From Accumulibacter sp964420975 (GTDB lineage: Bacteria > Pseudomonadota > Gammaproteobacteria > Burkholderiales > Rhodocyclaceae): a stretch of 64,000 nucleotides of DNA. Numbering within the stretch: position 1 is the stretch's first letter; each line of letters starts with the position of its first letter. Shown here piece by piece: positions 35,621 to 44,450 of this stretch. A program made the translations under genes and the position numbers. The notes under the pieces are model-generated. The model was not told the origin of the DNA. It saw nothing but the letters and a program-made list of their open reading frames with translations, and searched no databases. The stretch lies in contig CAYQVH010000019.1 in the NCBI GenBank assembly GCA_964420975.1, positions 1 through 64,000 of the forward strand, read 5' to 3'.

Positions 35621-36751
35621 TTAATACTTCTTCCAGACGACTCGGCTCACGTAGTCGGTGTAGCTGTGAAGCAGCCGGACCACTTTATCCGAGACGTTCG
35701 GCATGCTGTAGTCACTGACCAGTCGCATGAGCCGTGATTCGCCGCTCGTCTGTTTGTCGAGCACCCGCAGCGCCTGCATGACGCGCGTTTCGTCGAGACC
35801 CACCATCATCACCGCGGCTTCTTCCATGCCTTCAGGGCGTTCATGGGATTCGCGAAGGTTGAGCGCCGGGAAATTAAGGATCGACGACTCCTCCGAAATC
35901 GTTCCACTGTCCGAAAGGACTGCCTTGGCAGTCATCTGCAGTTTGTTGTAGTCCTTGAAGCCGAGGGGTTTGAGCAGTCGAACCAGGGGCGCGAAGCTTA
36001 TTCCCAAAGCATCGATGCGCTTCTGCGTGCGTGGGTGGGTGGAGACGATGACCGGCAGCGCATAGTCCTGAGCCAAACGGTTCAGCACCTTAACCAGTTT
36101 GCAGAAGCTCGGCTCGGGATCGACGTTCTCCTCGCGGTGGGCGCTGACGACAAAGAACTCGCCGGCCTCCAGCCCAAGGCGCGCCAACACATCGGACGAC
36201 TCTATCCCCTCACGATAGTAGTTCAACACTTCGAACATCGGGCTGCCGGTCTTTACCACCCTATCCGGCGGCAATCCCTCGCGCAACAGGTAATCGCGGG
36301 CGATCGTGCTGTAGGTCAGGTTGATGTCGGCGGTGTGATCGACGATACGACGATTGATTTCCTCTGGCACCCGCATGTCGAAACAACGGTTACCGGCCTC
36401 CATGTGAAAGGTCGGGATCTTGCGTCGCTTGGCTGGAATGACCGCCAGGCAGCTATTGGTGTCGCCGAGCACCAGCATCGCATCGGGCTCTTCCTTTGCC
36501 AGCACGCTGTCGACGGCGATGATCACCTTACCGATCGTTTCGGCGCCGTTGGCGCCCGCTGCAGCGAGAAAGTGATCGGGTTTGCGCAAGCCGAGATCGT
36601 CGAAAAAAATCTGGTTGAGTTCGTAATCGTAGTTCTGGCCGGTGTGCACGATGACGTGCTCGCAATACTCGTTGAGCTTCGCCATGACCCGCGAGAGCCG
36701 GATGATCTCCGGGCGGGTGCCGACCACGGTCACCACCTTCATCGGCTTCAT
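35621..36751 (-). CDS. fnlC: UDP-N-acetylglucosamine 2-epimerase (FnlC/WbjD type)
   Basis: A 376-residue non-hydrolysing sugar 2-epimerase of the WecB family. It begins MKPMKVVTVVGTRPEIIRLS and contains HTGQNYD, MEAGNRCFD, VSAHREENVD and SDSGTISEESSILNFPALNLR, the usual substrate and UDP-binding blocks. In the FnlA-FnlB-FnlC pathway it performs the last step to UDP-L-FucNAc. The ATG at 36751, one base after the fnlB stop, is chosen; the Met three codons on is also possible. WbpI is a close paralogue that acts on the uronic-acid pathway, so a role there cannot be excluded. Confidence 0.9.
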   Translation of the reverse strand: MKPMKVVTVVGTRPEIIRLSRVMAKLNEYCEHVIVHTGQNYDYELNQIFFDDLGLRKPDHFLAAAGANGAETIGKVIIAVDSVLAKEEPDAMLVLGDTNSCLAVIPAKRRKIPTFHMEAGNRCFDMRVPEEINRRIVDHTADINLTYSTIARDYLLREGLPPDRVVKTGSPMFEVLNYYREGIESSDVLARLGLEAGEFFVVSAHREENVDPEPSFCKLVKVLNRLAQDYALPVIVSTHPRTQKRIDALGISFAPLVRLLKPLGFKDYNKLQMTAKAVLSDSGTISEESSILNFPALNLRESHERPEGMEEAAVMMVGLDETRVMQALRVLDKQTSGESRLMRLVSDYSMPNVSDKVVRLLHSYTDYVSRVVWKKY

Positions 36752-36752
36752 T

Positions 36753-37859
36753 TCAGACCTCGGCAGCCATCGTGTCCGGCCGCGCACGATCGAAGATCTC
36801 GTTGGCCCAGAGCAGGACGAGCATTTCTTCGTCGCCAACGTTCGTGATGTCGTGCGCCCAACCCGGGACGGTCTCGACGACTTGGGGCAGGCCACCGTCG
36901 GTATACACCTGGAAACGTTCACCGGTCAGGAGGTGGCGAAAACCGAAGCAGGCCTGGCCCTTGATCACCAAAAATTTCTCGCTCTTCGAGTGGTGGTAAT
37001 GCCCCCCTCGGGTAATGCCCGGATGCGCAGTAAAGAACGAGAACTGACCGGAATCCTTCGTCTTCAGCACCTCGACGAAGGCACCGCGTTCGTCGCCGTA
37101 TCGGGGGAGGCGATAGGCGAACTTTGCCGTCGGCAGGTAGCTGACGTAAGTCGCGTAGAGCGCCCGAACGAAGCCGCTCCCCACCCGCTCCGTGATCAGC
37201 GACGCTCGCGAGTCAGTGAAGGCTCGGATCTGCGCCGCCAGATCGCCAACGGTCGTTCGATACACCGGGGCGACGTCGCAGCGCGAGATACCTGGCGGCA
37301 AGCGGCCAATGACGCGAATGAACTCGTCGACGACGTCATCAACATAGACCAGACTGAGCAAGGCTGCGGGGTCGTTGATTTGAATCGGCAAGTCGTTCGC
37401 AAGGTTGTGACAGAAGGTGGCGACGACCGAGTTGTAGTTTGGCCGGCACCATTTCCCGAAAACGTTAGGCAGCCGGTAGATGGCGACCGGATTTCCGGTC
37501 GTCTCGGCAAGGCGAACGGCCGCCTCTTCCGCCTCGCGTTTGCTGGTGCCGTACGGATTCGCCTGATCGGCCTGGATCGACGAGGCGACGACCAAGGGGA
37601 TGGGCTTCCCCGTACCGGCGATCGCCTCGCATAGTCGAGCCGTGAAATCTCGATTCCCTTTGGCAAACTCGCTGACTGATTGCGGACGATTGACTCCCGC
37701 CAAATGAATGATCGCGTCGCACCGCCCAACCAACCCCGCCAAGTCTCCGGCCGGTGTTTCGCGGTCAAAAGGCAGCACCTGATGGCCGCCGACCTCACCC
37801 AGACGAACGACGACGTTCTTGCCGATGAACCCCGCCGAGCCAGTAACTAACACCCGCAT
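36753..37859 (-). CDS. fnlB: SDR-cupin protein for UDP-L-FucNAc synthesis (FnlB/WbjC/CapF)
   Basis: A 368-residue two-domain protein. The N-terminal SDR part (VLVTGSAGFIGKNVVV, with YGTSKREAEE supplying Tyr-Lys) is followed by a C-terminal cupin (about 245-368) with GGHYHHSKSEKFLVIKGQA, whose histidines bind zinc in CapF. CapF/WbjC acts as a C3-epimerase and 4-reductase after FnlA. The ATG at 37859 sits behind GGAGGAG; an in-frame GTG six bases upstream lies inside that site and is less likely. Order FnlA-FnlB-FnlC-WbuB is conserved. Confidence 0.92.
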   Translation of the reverse strand: MRVLVTGSAGFIGKNVVVRLGEVGGHQVLPFDRETPAGDLAGLVGRCDAIIHLAGVNRPQSVSEFAKGNRDFTARLCEAIAGTGKPIPLVVASSIQADQANPYGTSKREAEEAAVRLAETTGNPVAIYRLPNVFGKWCRPNYNSVVATFCHNLANDLPIQINDPAALLSLVYVDDVVDEFIRVIGRLPPGISRCDVAPVYRTTVGDLAAQIRAFTDSRASLITERVGSGFVRALYATYVSYLPTAKFAYRLPRYGDERGAFVEVLKTKDSGQFSFFTAHPGITRGGHYHHSKSEKFLVIKGQACFGFRHLLTGERFQVYTDGGLPQVVETVPGWAHDITNVGDEEMLVLLWANEIFDRARPDTMAAEV

Positions 37860-37861
37860 GT

Positions 37862-38902
37862 TCACTCCTCCGGAGAGACGTTTTCACCACTCACCAGCGC
37901 GGGCATGAAACGCAAGCGCATCAGAAGCCGTTTTGCGCCATCAGCGTCGAGTTGCTCGGTATTGTGCGAGTTGTAGTCCTCGGCGGTTGAAATTTTCACC
38001 TCGCCCTGTTCGACAAACTTCCCGTAATTGAGGTCACGCAGGTCGGGAGGAACTCGAAAATACGCCCCCAGGTCGGTTGCGGCAACGCGCTCCTCACGAC
38101 TGAGCAACGCCTCGTAGAGCTTCTCACCATGCCGGGTCCCGATGACATGAACTTCGTGACCAGGCACACCGAGCAGTTCCTTGAGCGCGACAACCAGGGT
38201 TTCAATCGTTGCAGCAGGCGCCTTCTGGACAAAAATGTCGCCCGGCCCCCCATGCCCGAACGCATAGAGAACCAGCTCGACGGCATCGTCAAGCGTCATC
38301 ATGAAACGCGTCATCGCCGGGTCGGTGATCGTAATCGGCGTTCCTGCCCGAATCTGCTCAATGAACAGCGGAATCACCGAACCCCTCGACGCCATCACGT
38401 TACCGTAACGCGTACCACAGATGACCGTCGACGCACTGCTACGGGACTTGGCGACCATGACCTTCTCCATCATCGCCTTCGATATACCCATCGCATTGAT
38501 GGGATAAACCGCCTTGTCGGTGCTGAGACAGACCACCCGCTTCACCCCCGCGTTGATCGCCGCCTCAAGCACATTCTCGGTTCCCAGCACGTTGGTTTTC
38601 ACCGCCTCCAGTGGATGGAACTCGCACGACGGTACCTGCTTGAGCGCCGCCGCGTGAAACACGAAATCCGCCCCGCGCAATGCGTTCAGCACCGACTGAT
38701 AGTCCCGCACATCGCCAAGGTAGAACTTCAACTTGGCGCAGGCGTAACGCTTGCGCATGTCGTCCTGCTTTTTTTCATCCCGACTGAAAATACGGATCTC
38801 ACGCAGTGGTGAATTCAGGAACTGCCGCAATACCGCGTTCCCAAAGGAGCCGGTACCCCCGGTGATCAACAGGGTCTGGTCGCAAAACATCTGGTCGATC
38901 AT
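37862..38902 (-). CDS. fnlA: UDP-GlcNAc 4,6-dehydratase/5-epimerase (FnlA/WbjB/CapE)
   Basis: A 346-residue extended SDR that begins UDP-L-FucNAc synthesis. It has TLLITGGTGSFGNAVL as NAD(P) site, FHAAALKQVPSCEFHPLEAVKTNVLGT, and the STDKAVYPINAMGISKAMME stretch with the Met-Lys active site of the soluble dehydratase/5-epimerases. The ATG overlaps the hisF-like stop by 4 bp. Unlike the wbpM-type gene in the same locus it has no membrane helices, so the two dehydratases feed separate sugars. Confidence 0.93.
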   Translation of the reverse strand: MIDQMFCDQTLLITGGTGSFGNAVLRQFLNSPLREIRIFSRDEKKQDDMRKRYACAKLKFYLGDVRDYQSVLNALRGADFVFHAAALKQVPSCEFHPLEAVKTNVLGTENVLEAAINAGVKRVVCLSTDKAVYPINAMGISKAMMEKVMVAKSRSSASTVICGTRYGNVMASRGSVIPLFIEQIRAGTPITITDPAMTRFMMTLDDAVELVLYAFGHGGPGDIFVQKAPAATIETLVVALKELLGVPGHEVHVIGTRHGEKLYEALLSREERVAATDLGAYFRVPPDLRDLNYGKFVEQGEVKISTAEDYNSHNTEQLDADGAKRLLMRLRFMPALVSGENVSPEE

Positions 38903-39696
38903 TTCGCCAAGTCACCGGCACGAGCGGCCAGGCAAATCTGGTCTTTCTGCATCGGAGTCGGATAGTTGATCAACACGGCGCGATAGGCTCCCTTGAAAAC
39001 AAACAGACTCCCGGCCGCAGCGCCGACCACGCCACACGAACTTAGCAAAGCCTCAATATCCTGATGCGATCCGGCCCCGCCAACAAACGTCATCGGGATG
39101 CTGAGTTCTCGCCGCATCGCGACGCACAATGCGAGGTCATACCCTTTCTGTTGCCCGTCGCGGTCGATCGAATTAACGACGATTTCGCCGGCGCCGGCCT
39201 CCTGCAGTTGCCGCGCGAGGGCGACCGGATCTGTGTTCTGCGCCCTCATGCCATTGTGCGTGAACACCTCATAACCCCGAGCGAACGGCCCCCGCTTCTT
39301 ACGCAGATCAAGAACGACGACGACACTTTGCCGTCCGACTGCCTCGGCAACCGACGATACCGACGAAGGGTCTTCAACCGCCGCCGCGCTCAAGGCGACT
39401 TTCTCGACACCCAGCGAAATGATTTTTTTTGCCTGCTCGGTCGTCTTGATGCCGCCTCCGTAGCAAAATGGCATTCGGCATTCGGCTGCCAGATTGGCGA
39501 TCATCCGGTAATCGGGCTCCCGTCCCTGCGCCGTGGCATCGATGTCCAACACCATCAGCTCATCGGCTTCCTTTTCGTTGAAAATCTTTACCGCGTTAAT
39601 CGGATCGCCGACATACTTCGGTGTCGCAAACCCGACGGTTTTCACCAAACCACCCTGGTGAACCAAAAGACAGGGAATAATTCTCGGCCGCAGCAT
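38899..39696 (-). CDS. hisF: HisF-like synthase subunit of the sugar amidotransferase system
   Basis: A 265-residue TIM-barrel paralogue of HisF. Conserved parts include IIPCL near the start, DELMVLDIDAT, GGGIKT and ALSAAAV. The catalytic Asp11 of true HisF (IIPCLDV) is Leu11 here (IIPCLLV), so imidazole glycerol phosphate synthase activity is unlikely. In O-antigen loci such as Pseudomonas wbpG-hisH-hisF, this protein channels ammonia from HisH to WbpG, which converts an acetamido group to an acetamidino group on a uronic acid. It sits 1 bp after hisH and overlaps fnlA. Position and motif argue against histidine biosynthesis. Confidence 0.9.
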   Translation of the reverse strand: MLRPRIIPCLLVHQGGLVKTVGFATPKYVGDPINAVKIFNEKEADELMVLDIDATAQGREPDYRMIANLAAECRMPFCYGGGIKTTEQAKKIISLGVEKVALSAAAVEDPSSVSSVAEAVGRQSVVVVLDLRKKRGPFARGYEVFTHNGMRAQNTDPVALARQLQEAGAGEIVVNSIDRDGQQKGYDLALCVAMRRELSIPMTFVGGAGSHQDIEALLSSCGVVGAAAGSLFVFKGAYRAVLINYPTPMQKDQICLAARAGDLAK

Positions 39697-39697
39697 G

Positions 39698-40312
39698 CTA
39701 CAGTTCCGCGAAGTTTCTTAACAGCGTCGCCCCCCAATGGTGGCTCTTCTCCGGGTGAAACTGCACCCCGAAAACATTCCCCCTCTGCACCGCACAGGTG
39801 AACTCGAATCCATAATCTGCCCGGGCCGCGACGTCGGCAGCATCGGACGCTTCAAAATAATACGAATGCAAAAAATAAAATCTGGCGTCGCCCACCATGG
39901 CCCTAAATAAGGGCGATGGCGATAGCGGCGCCACGTCGTTCCAGCCCATGTGCGGCATCGGCAAAGCTGCCGATGCCGGATGGCTGGAAAAACTCTTTAC
40001 TCGTCCCGCTATCCAGCCGAGCCCGTTCGACACGCCCTCCTCACTCGAACAACCAAGCATCTGCATCCCGACACAAACTCCCAGAACGGGTACGCCGACA
40101 TTCATCACTAGCTCATCAAGCGTATCCCGCAGGCCCGACGCCTGCAGCAATTCCATGGCGTGATCGAACGCCCCAACGCCGGGCAAAATAATCCGCTCGA
40201 CACGGTCAAAATCCCCGACGCGGCCCGCCCGCACTGCCTCAAATCCGAGGCGCTTGTACATATTGACAAACGCCTGCGCATTACCCAGTCCGTAGTCGAC
40301 GATATGTATCAC
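39698..40312 (-). CDS. hisH: HisH-like glutamine amidotransferase subunit
   Basis: A 204-residue class I glutamine amidotransferase. It has the nucleophile Cys in GVCVGMQMLG and the His-Glu pair in FGVQFHPEKSHHWG. HIVDYGLGNAQAF at the start is typical of HisH. Its ATG overlaps the wbpG stop by 4 bp and hisF follows after 1 bp, so the three subunits are made together. The expected job is to release ammonia from glutamine for WbpG through the HisF-like barrel. Confidence 0.92.
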   Translation of the reverse strand: MIHIVDYGLGNAQAFVNMYKRLGFEAVRAGRVGDFDRVERIILPGVGAFDHAMELLQASGLRDTLDELVMNVGVPVLGVCVGMQMLGCSSEEGVSNGLGWIAGRVKSFSSHPASAALPMPHMGWNDVAPLSPSPLFRAMVGDARFYFLHSYYFEASDAADVAARADYGFEFTCAVQRGNVFGVQFHPEKSHHWGATLLRNFAEL

Positions 40313-41451
40313 CGGAAGAGCCGCCTCTCCATTCCCAACATTCGCATCGCGTTTGCCCCAAAACCTATTGCCCAGCGTTTGTTCCTGAAATCTCTATAGG
40401 TTTTGTTTTCACCCTCAAATATCTCCTGCAGCTCATCAACCGTGAGATCCAGTTTGTTGGCGACATACTCGAACTCCTGCCGCAAAAAGTGCTCGTCCAT
40501 TTCCGGCTGCGCCAGCCGCTGCAGCCCCTCGCCGCGCGTCATTTGTCCGGTCATGATCAGACTCGAAAAATGTGCGCGCCGCTTATGATATCCGAACTTG
40601 CGCGGCAACCAATAATCCTCGTAGAAACGGGTAAACCGTGACTCGTGATGCTTGTGGCGAAAGCGTTGCCAGCCGAACCGCTGTTCAAGTTCCGCTTCGG
40701 CATCCCGCTTGACATAGGGAACAAGGTTCAGCGGCTTGACCACCTCCATGCCCAATACCCGCTGATAAATGACCTTATACCGAAAAATGTCGATCAGAGG
40801 AAAAGTCGCGAGTGGTCTGGAGCCAAAACGGGCGTGAATGTCCCTAAACAGAGTCGTGTCGATTCCTGGATACCCACCCCACTCCTCCGGCTCGCGACAA
40901 CACTCGGTGGAATAGTTGGACCCGGTCAGCACGTACCTTATCCGATACCGCCGTGCAAACCTGTAAAGTGCTGAAAAAAATGCGCCGTCCTGCGGCAGGT
41001 CCTGATCTGCAATCTGCGCCCGCAGAAAAGCCACCTGCAGATCCTTCATTTCTTCCCAGTTGATGACCTCGGTGTACAGGTCGAGGCCGAGGCCGTCCAC
41101 GAGTTTTTCAATGTTCCCGACGGCCTGATCCGTATTCCAACCCGCATCGACATGAAACAGCAGCGGCCGAAGGCCCATCTTTGTCTTTGCGACGTACGCC
41201 GCATAGGAACTGTCCAACCCACCGGAAATCCCGATGATGCAGTCAAAATCCCTCCCTTTGCCGGCGGCAGCAATTCGCTTCGCTAAATCGGCCAGCTCAG
41301 CCGCTCCGCGCTGGTCGGTGTGCCAGTTCGGTCTGATCGTGTGCTCATAATTGCAGCAGTAGTCACACCACCCGCGGTCATCGAAACGAATATTCGGGTC
41401 CGATGTGTCCATCACACAGTGCGCACATATCTGATATAGACGCCCGCTCAT
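40309..41451 (-). CDS. wbpG: N-acetyl sugar amidotransferase (WbpG-like)
   Basis: A 380-residue PP-loop ATPase. It begins MSGRLYQICAHCVMDTSDP, with a second cysteine pair in WCDYCCNYE (likely zinc site), then IGISGGLDSSYAAYVAKTK as ATP-binding motif. The WbpG family turns the 3-acetamido group of a diacetamido uronic acid into an acetamidino group. The ATG at 41451 has a nearby GGGGCG-type site; the open frame runs further upstream but into unrelated sequence. It works with the two genes downstream. Confidence 0.92.
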   Translation of the reverse strand: MSGRLYQICAHCVMDTSDPNIRFDDRGWCDYCCNYEHTIRPNWHTDQRGAAELADLAKRIAAAGKGRDFDCIIGISGGLDSSYAAYVAKTKMGLRPLLFHVDAGWNTDQAVGNIEKLVDGLGLDLYTEVINWEEMKDLQVAFLRAQIADQDLPQDGAFFSALYRFARRYRIRYVLTGSNYSTECCREPEEWGGYPGIDTTLFRDIHARFGSRPLATFPLIDIFRYKVIYQRVLGMEVVKPLNLVPYVKRDAEAELEQRFGWQRFRHKHHESRFTRFYEDYWLPRKFGYHKRRAHFSSLIMTGQMTRGEGLQRLAQPEMDEHFLRQEFEYVANKLDLTVDELQEIFEGENKTYRDFRNKRWAIGFGANAMRMLGMERRLFR

Positions 41452-41482
41452 CGCCCCTCCGACGCGCTTATCGTGCAACGCT

Positions 41483-42385
41483 TCACCACCCGCTAAGAAT
41501 GCCGAATAGTCGGCGGCGAATTTCGTAAAAATACCGGTTGGTGATTGACAGGGCGCGCAGGCGATCGACCAGGGAAACCTTGGAACACAGCACACCGAGA
41601 ACATCTCCGGCGACCCGCCGTTGCTCGCAGTCGATTTGTCGTTGCAGTGCCTCTTGCTGCTCCGGCGTCATCAGGCCAGCATACTTATTGAAAAACATGG
41701 GCAGTGCCTTGAACCGCTCAGTGATTCTGCGGTTATATTCGTGATAACCGACTGTCATGTTGATGCTATTGCCCCCGTGTACCCGCCAGTGACAACAAAC
41801 AGTGTCTGAATGAACGATGTTCCAACCCGGCAAGTAGAGCACCGCAAGCTCCATCCAGGTATCCTCGTTCGGCAGCGACTCCGGTACCGGAAAAATCATT
41901 TCCAAAGCTTTTCGGTTCATCAACGGAGAAACCCCGCTTAGTGCGCCGCGACCCGCCGCACGCGGAACGAGGTGGCCGTCGAACCTGGCGATTGTGGACA
42001 TAGTCCGAATTTTTGACAGGCCGACCCCGGGGCGGTCGTCGGGCAGCTGAAAAACGGCTTCAAGTCGCTTGGCGAGGCTACCCGGTGGCATCACGTCGTC
42101 ACCCGCAAAAATGCTGACGTAACGCCCTCTTGACTGACCGACCCCATAGTTGAAGGCCGCACACTTCCCTTGCCGAGGGTTTTGAAAGACGCTTATCCGG
42201 CTATCCCGCTGCGACAAGAGTTGCGCGATATCCAGGGTGCGGTCGGTCGAATTGTCATCGACAAACACGAGCTCCAGAAAAGCACCGGTTTGGCCGAGTA
42301 TGCTCAGCAGCGACTCTTCGAGATGATGTTCTTCGTTGCGCGCCGCAACCACAACCGAAACCAGGGCTTTGGGATCCGGACTCAT
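41483..42385 (-). CDS. GT2 glycosyltransferase
   Basis: A 300-residue family-2 GT-A transferase without clear membrane helices. It begins with ALVSVVVAARNEEHHLEESLLSIL and has LELVFVDDNSTDRTLD and FAGDDVMPPGSLAKRLE (DxD-like). It should add one sugar of the repeat unit at the cytoplasmic membrane face. The ATG at 42385 lies 36 bp after the flippase stop. The donor sugar cannot be told from sequence. Confidence 0.83.
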   Translation of the reverse strand: MSPDPKALVSVVVAARNEEHHLEESLLSILGQTGAFLELVFVDDNSTDRTLDIAQLLSQRDSRISVFQNPRQGKCAAFNYGVGQSRGRYVSIFAGDDVMPPGSLAKRLEAVFQLPDDRPGVGLSKIRTMSTIARFDGHLVPRAAGRGALSGVSPLMNRKALEMIFPVPESLPNEDTWMELAVLYLPGWNIVHSDTVCCHWRVHGGNSINMTVGYHEYNRRITERFKALPMFFNKYAGLMTPEQQEALQRQIDCEQRRVAGDVLGVLCSKVSLVDRLRALSITNRYFYEIRRRLFGILSGW

Positions 42386-42420
42386 CGACCAACACCGTAA
42401 TACGGATAACTTGTAGCCAT

Positions 42421-43821
42421 TCAACTGGCGTAAAGCGAGTCGATTCGGGTGATCAGGATCGCCAGCACGGACCCCCCAATCAACCAGGGCGCAATCCAAA
42501 CCAGGCATGGTCTGAGCGACAGTCGACTTTCCTCGCGCGACGCACGCCGCAAGTAAAGCTTGATCAGTGCCAGGTAACCAAGATAGGTCACGGCGCCGGA
42601 AAGCGCGTAGGCTTCCGCGACGCGTTCATTGGCCAACTGAATGGCAAGCCACGTCATGCCAAGGCGGGTAATCAAGGCAAATAACTGTAGGGACATCGCA
42701 GCACGTTGGGCACCCACGACGTGCAGAGCCATCGACACCGGTGAGGCCAGAAACTGGAGGAGGAACCAGGGAGTCATCCAGGTCACGAGCCAACCGGCGC
42801 GCTCCCATGGCGCCCCGAACACCAGCGGCATGGCTACGGGAGCCACGATACCCACGGCCAGGATGGGGCCGGCGCCCCCCTTGACCAGATTGGCCAGAAC
42901 GTCGTTGGTAAAGCCCAGGAGGTGGCCTTCACGAAACGCGCTGGGAGCTCTTGACAGATAAGCCTGACCAATCGCGGAGCCGAGCAGACTCATCGGAATC
43001 TGCAAGACATAAACGCCGAGCATGAGATACCCGGCTTCGGCCGTCGTCGTGGCTCCCGCAATCAGGAGGATCGGCAAATGAATCGCCGCTTGATTGAACA
43101 GCGCCTCCCACGTCGAGTAGGCTGGAAAACGGCGGTATTCCCGAGCGACCGTGACGAGGCGGGCGTGCTGCCTGCGACCCAGCCAGTCAGCCAGATCCTT
43201 CCATGCGCTGGCCAGGTAAATCACGCCGCTTGCCAGGGATCCAGCGGGTAGGCCGGCAAGGAGAGCAACCGAGCCGAAGCCGGTCAACGCACCTCCCGCT
43301 TGCGTCGCAACGCAGACGGCGGCTTGTCCTATTCTCGCCTTCGCCAGCAAGCCAAAACGGTGCCCGCGCAGATGCCAGTTCTGCAAGGCGCTCCATGCGG
43401 CGGCCAGGAAAATCCCAAAGGGTATCAGCCACCTTGCCTGGTCAATGCCGGGCTGAGCGATCCACCTTGCGAACGGTTCGAATGACCACCCGACAATCAC
43501 CAAGGCGAGCAAGGACACGAGCAGGGCGACCAGCAGCGACAGGACCAGCAGTGCGATCGCCTCATCGTTACTCTCGGGCAACGCCACCGCTACGTCGTAC
43601 CGCAGACTGGCCGCAACACCGATCGTGGTAACGATGCCGGTAAACACGGCGAGCAGTCCGAAGTCGGCAGGAGTGTAAAGGCGCGACACAACGGGCATCG
43701 CCAGCGCGGTCACCGCATAACCGGCAGCCGTACCGCTGACCAGTACCGAAACGGCTCTGAGCATGCCACCGCCAGAACTCAATTGCTGACGCTTGCGGAA
43801 CACCAAACCCGTACGGCTCAA
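42421..43821 (-). CDS. wzx: Polysaccharide flippase (Wzx-like)
   Basis: A 466-residue membrane protein with about 12 hydrophobic helices. The N-terminal SVLVSGTAAGYAVTALAMPV followed by VSRLYTPADFG is the standard opening of the O-antigen flippase family. The start is uncertain: TTG at 43821 gives a normal-length N-terminus but no good ribosome-binding site, and ATG at 43764 removes 19 residues. It lies between wbpD and a GT2 in the upper sub-operon. No Wzy polymerase is recognisable beside it. Confidence 0.85.
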   Translation of the reverse strand: MSRTGLVFRKRQQLSSGGGMLRAVSVLVSGTAAGYAVTALAMPVVSRLYTPADFGLLAVFTGIVTTIGVAASLRYDVAVALPESNDEAIALLVLSLLVALLVSLLALVIVGWSFEPFARWIAQPGIDQARWLIPFGIFLAAAWSALQNWHLRGHRFGLLAKARIGQAAVCVATQAGGALTGFGSVALLAGLPAGSLASGVIYLASAWKDLADWLGRRQHARLVTVAREYRRFPAYSTWEALFNQAAIHLPILLIAGATTTAEAGYLMLGVYVLQIPMSLLGSAIGQAYLSRAPSAFREGHLLGFTNDVLANLVKGGAGPILAVGIVAPVAMPLVFGAPWERAGWLVTWMTPWFLLQFLASPVSMALHVVGAQRAAMSLQLFALITRLGMTWLAIQLANERVAEAYALSGAVTYLGYLALIKLYLRRASREESRLSLRPCLVWIAPWLIGGSVLAILITRIDSLYAS

Positions 43822-43873
43822 TGGTTGATCGTGTCGTCAGCAACGACCATGGCGGACGGCGGCGCGGGCACGG

Positions 43874-44449
43874 TCAAACAGCGAAGACCACGCCGTCGAC
43901 CAGCCGGTAATGCGCGCCAGTGACCGGACAAGCCGCCTCGCCATCACCAGCGAGCGGCAGATCCAGGCGCTCCCCGTGCCGACTCATCCAGCCAATCTGG
44001 CGTGCCGGCACACCCGCCATCAGTGCGTAAGCTCTAACGTCGCGGGTAATCACGGCACCGGCGGCGACAAACGCGTACTCACCGACCGTAACGCCACAGA
44101 CGACGGTGCAGTTGGCACCCAGCGTCGCGCCTTTCCTGACCGTCGTCGAGCGGTAATCGTGCTTGCGGTTGACCGCCGAGCGAGGGTTGTAGACGTTTGT
44201 GAACACCATGCTGGGTCCACAAAAGACGTCGTCTTCGAGGTGCACAGCGTCGTAAATGGAAACATTGTTCTGGACTTTGACGTTGTTGCCAATCGTCACG
44301 TCGTTGCCAACAAAGACATTCTGACCGAACGAACAATCGGTGCCGATGCGCGCACCGGCGCAGATATGGGCGAAATGCCACACACGGCTCCCGTCGCCAA
44401 TGACGGCGCCTTGATCAACGATCGCCGAAGGATGAACCGTGGCCACCAT
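43874..44449 (-). CDS. wbpD: UDP-2-acetamido-3-amino-2,3-dideoxyglucuronate N-acetyltransferase (WbpD)
   Basis: A 191-residue left-handed beta-helix acetyltransferase, the same length as Pseudomonas WbpD. Hexapeptide turns run from VHPSAIVDQGAVIGDG through SRVWHFAHICAGARIG to VAAGAVITRDVRAYALMAGVPARQIG. WbpD acetylates the 3-amino group made by WbpB plus WbpE. The ATG at 44449 is 1 bp after the wbpB stop. The matching aminotransferase WbpE is not in the window. Confidence 0.9.
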   Translation of the reverse strand: MVATVHPSAIVDQGAVIGDGSRVWHFAHICAGARIGTDCSFGQNVFVGNDVTIGNNVKVQNNVSIYDAVHLEDDVFCGPSMVFTNVYNPRSAVNRKHDYRSTTVRKGATLGANCTVVCGVTVGEYAFVAAGAVITRDVRAYALMAGVPARQIGWMSRHGERLDLPLAGDGEAACPVTGAHYRLVDGVVFAV

Positions 44450-44450
44450 C

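Noticed and set aside
38899..40312. Histidine biosynthesis genes
   Set aside because: HisF lacks Asp11, both genes are embedded with wbpG in an O-antigen locus, and no other his gene is present.
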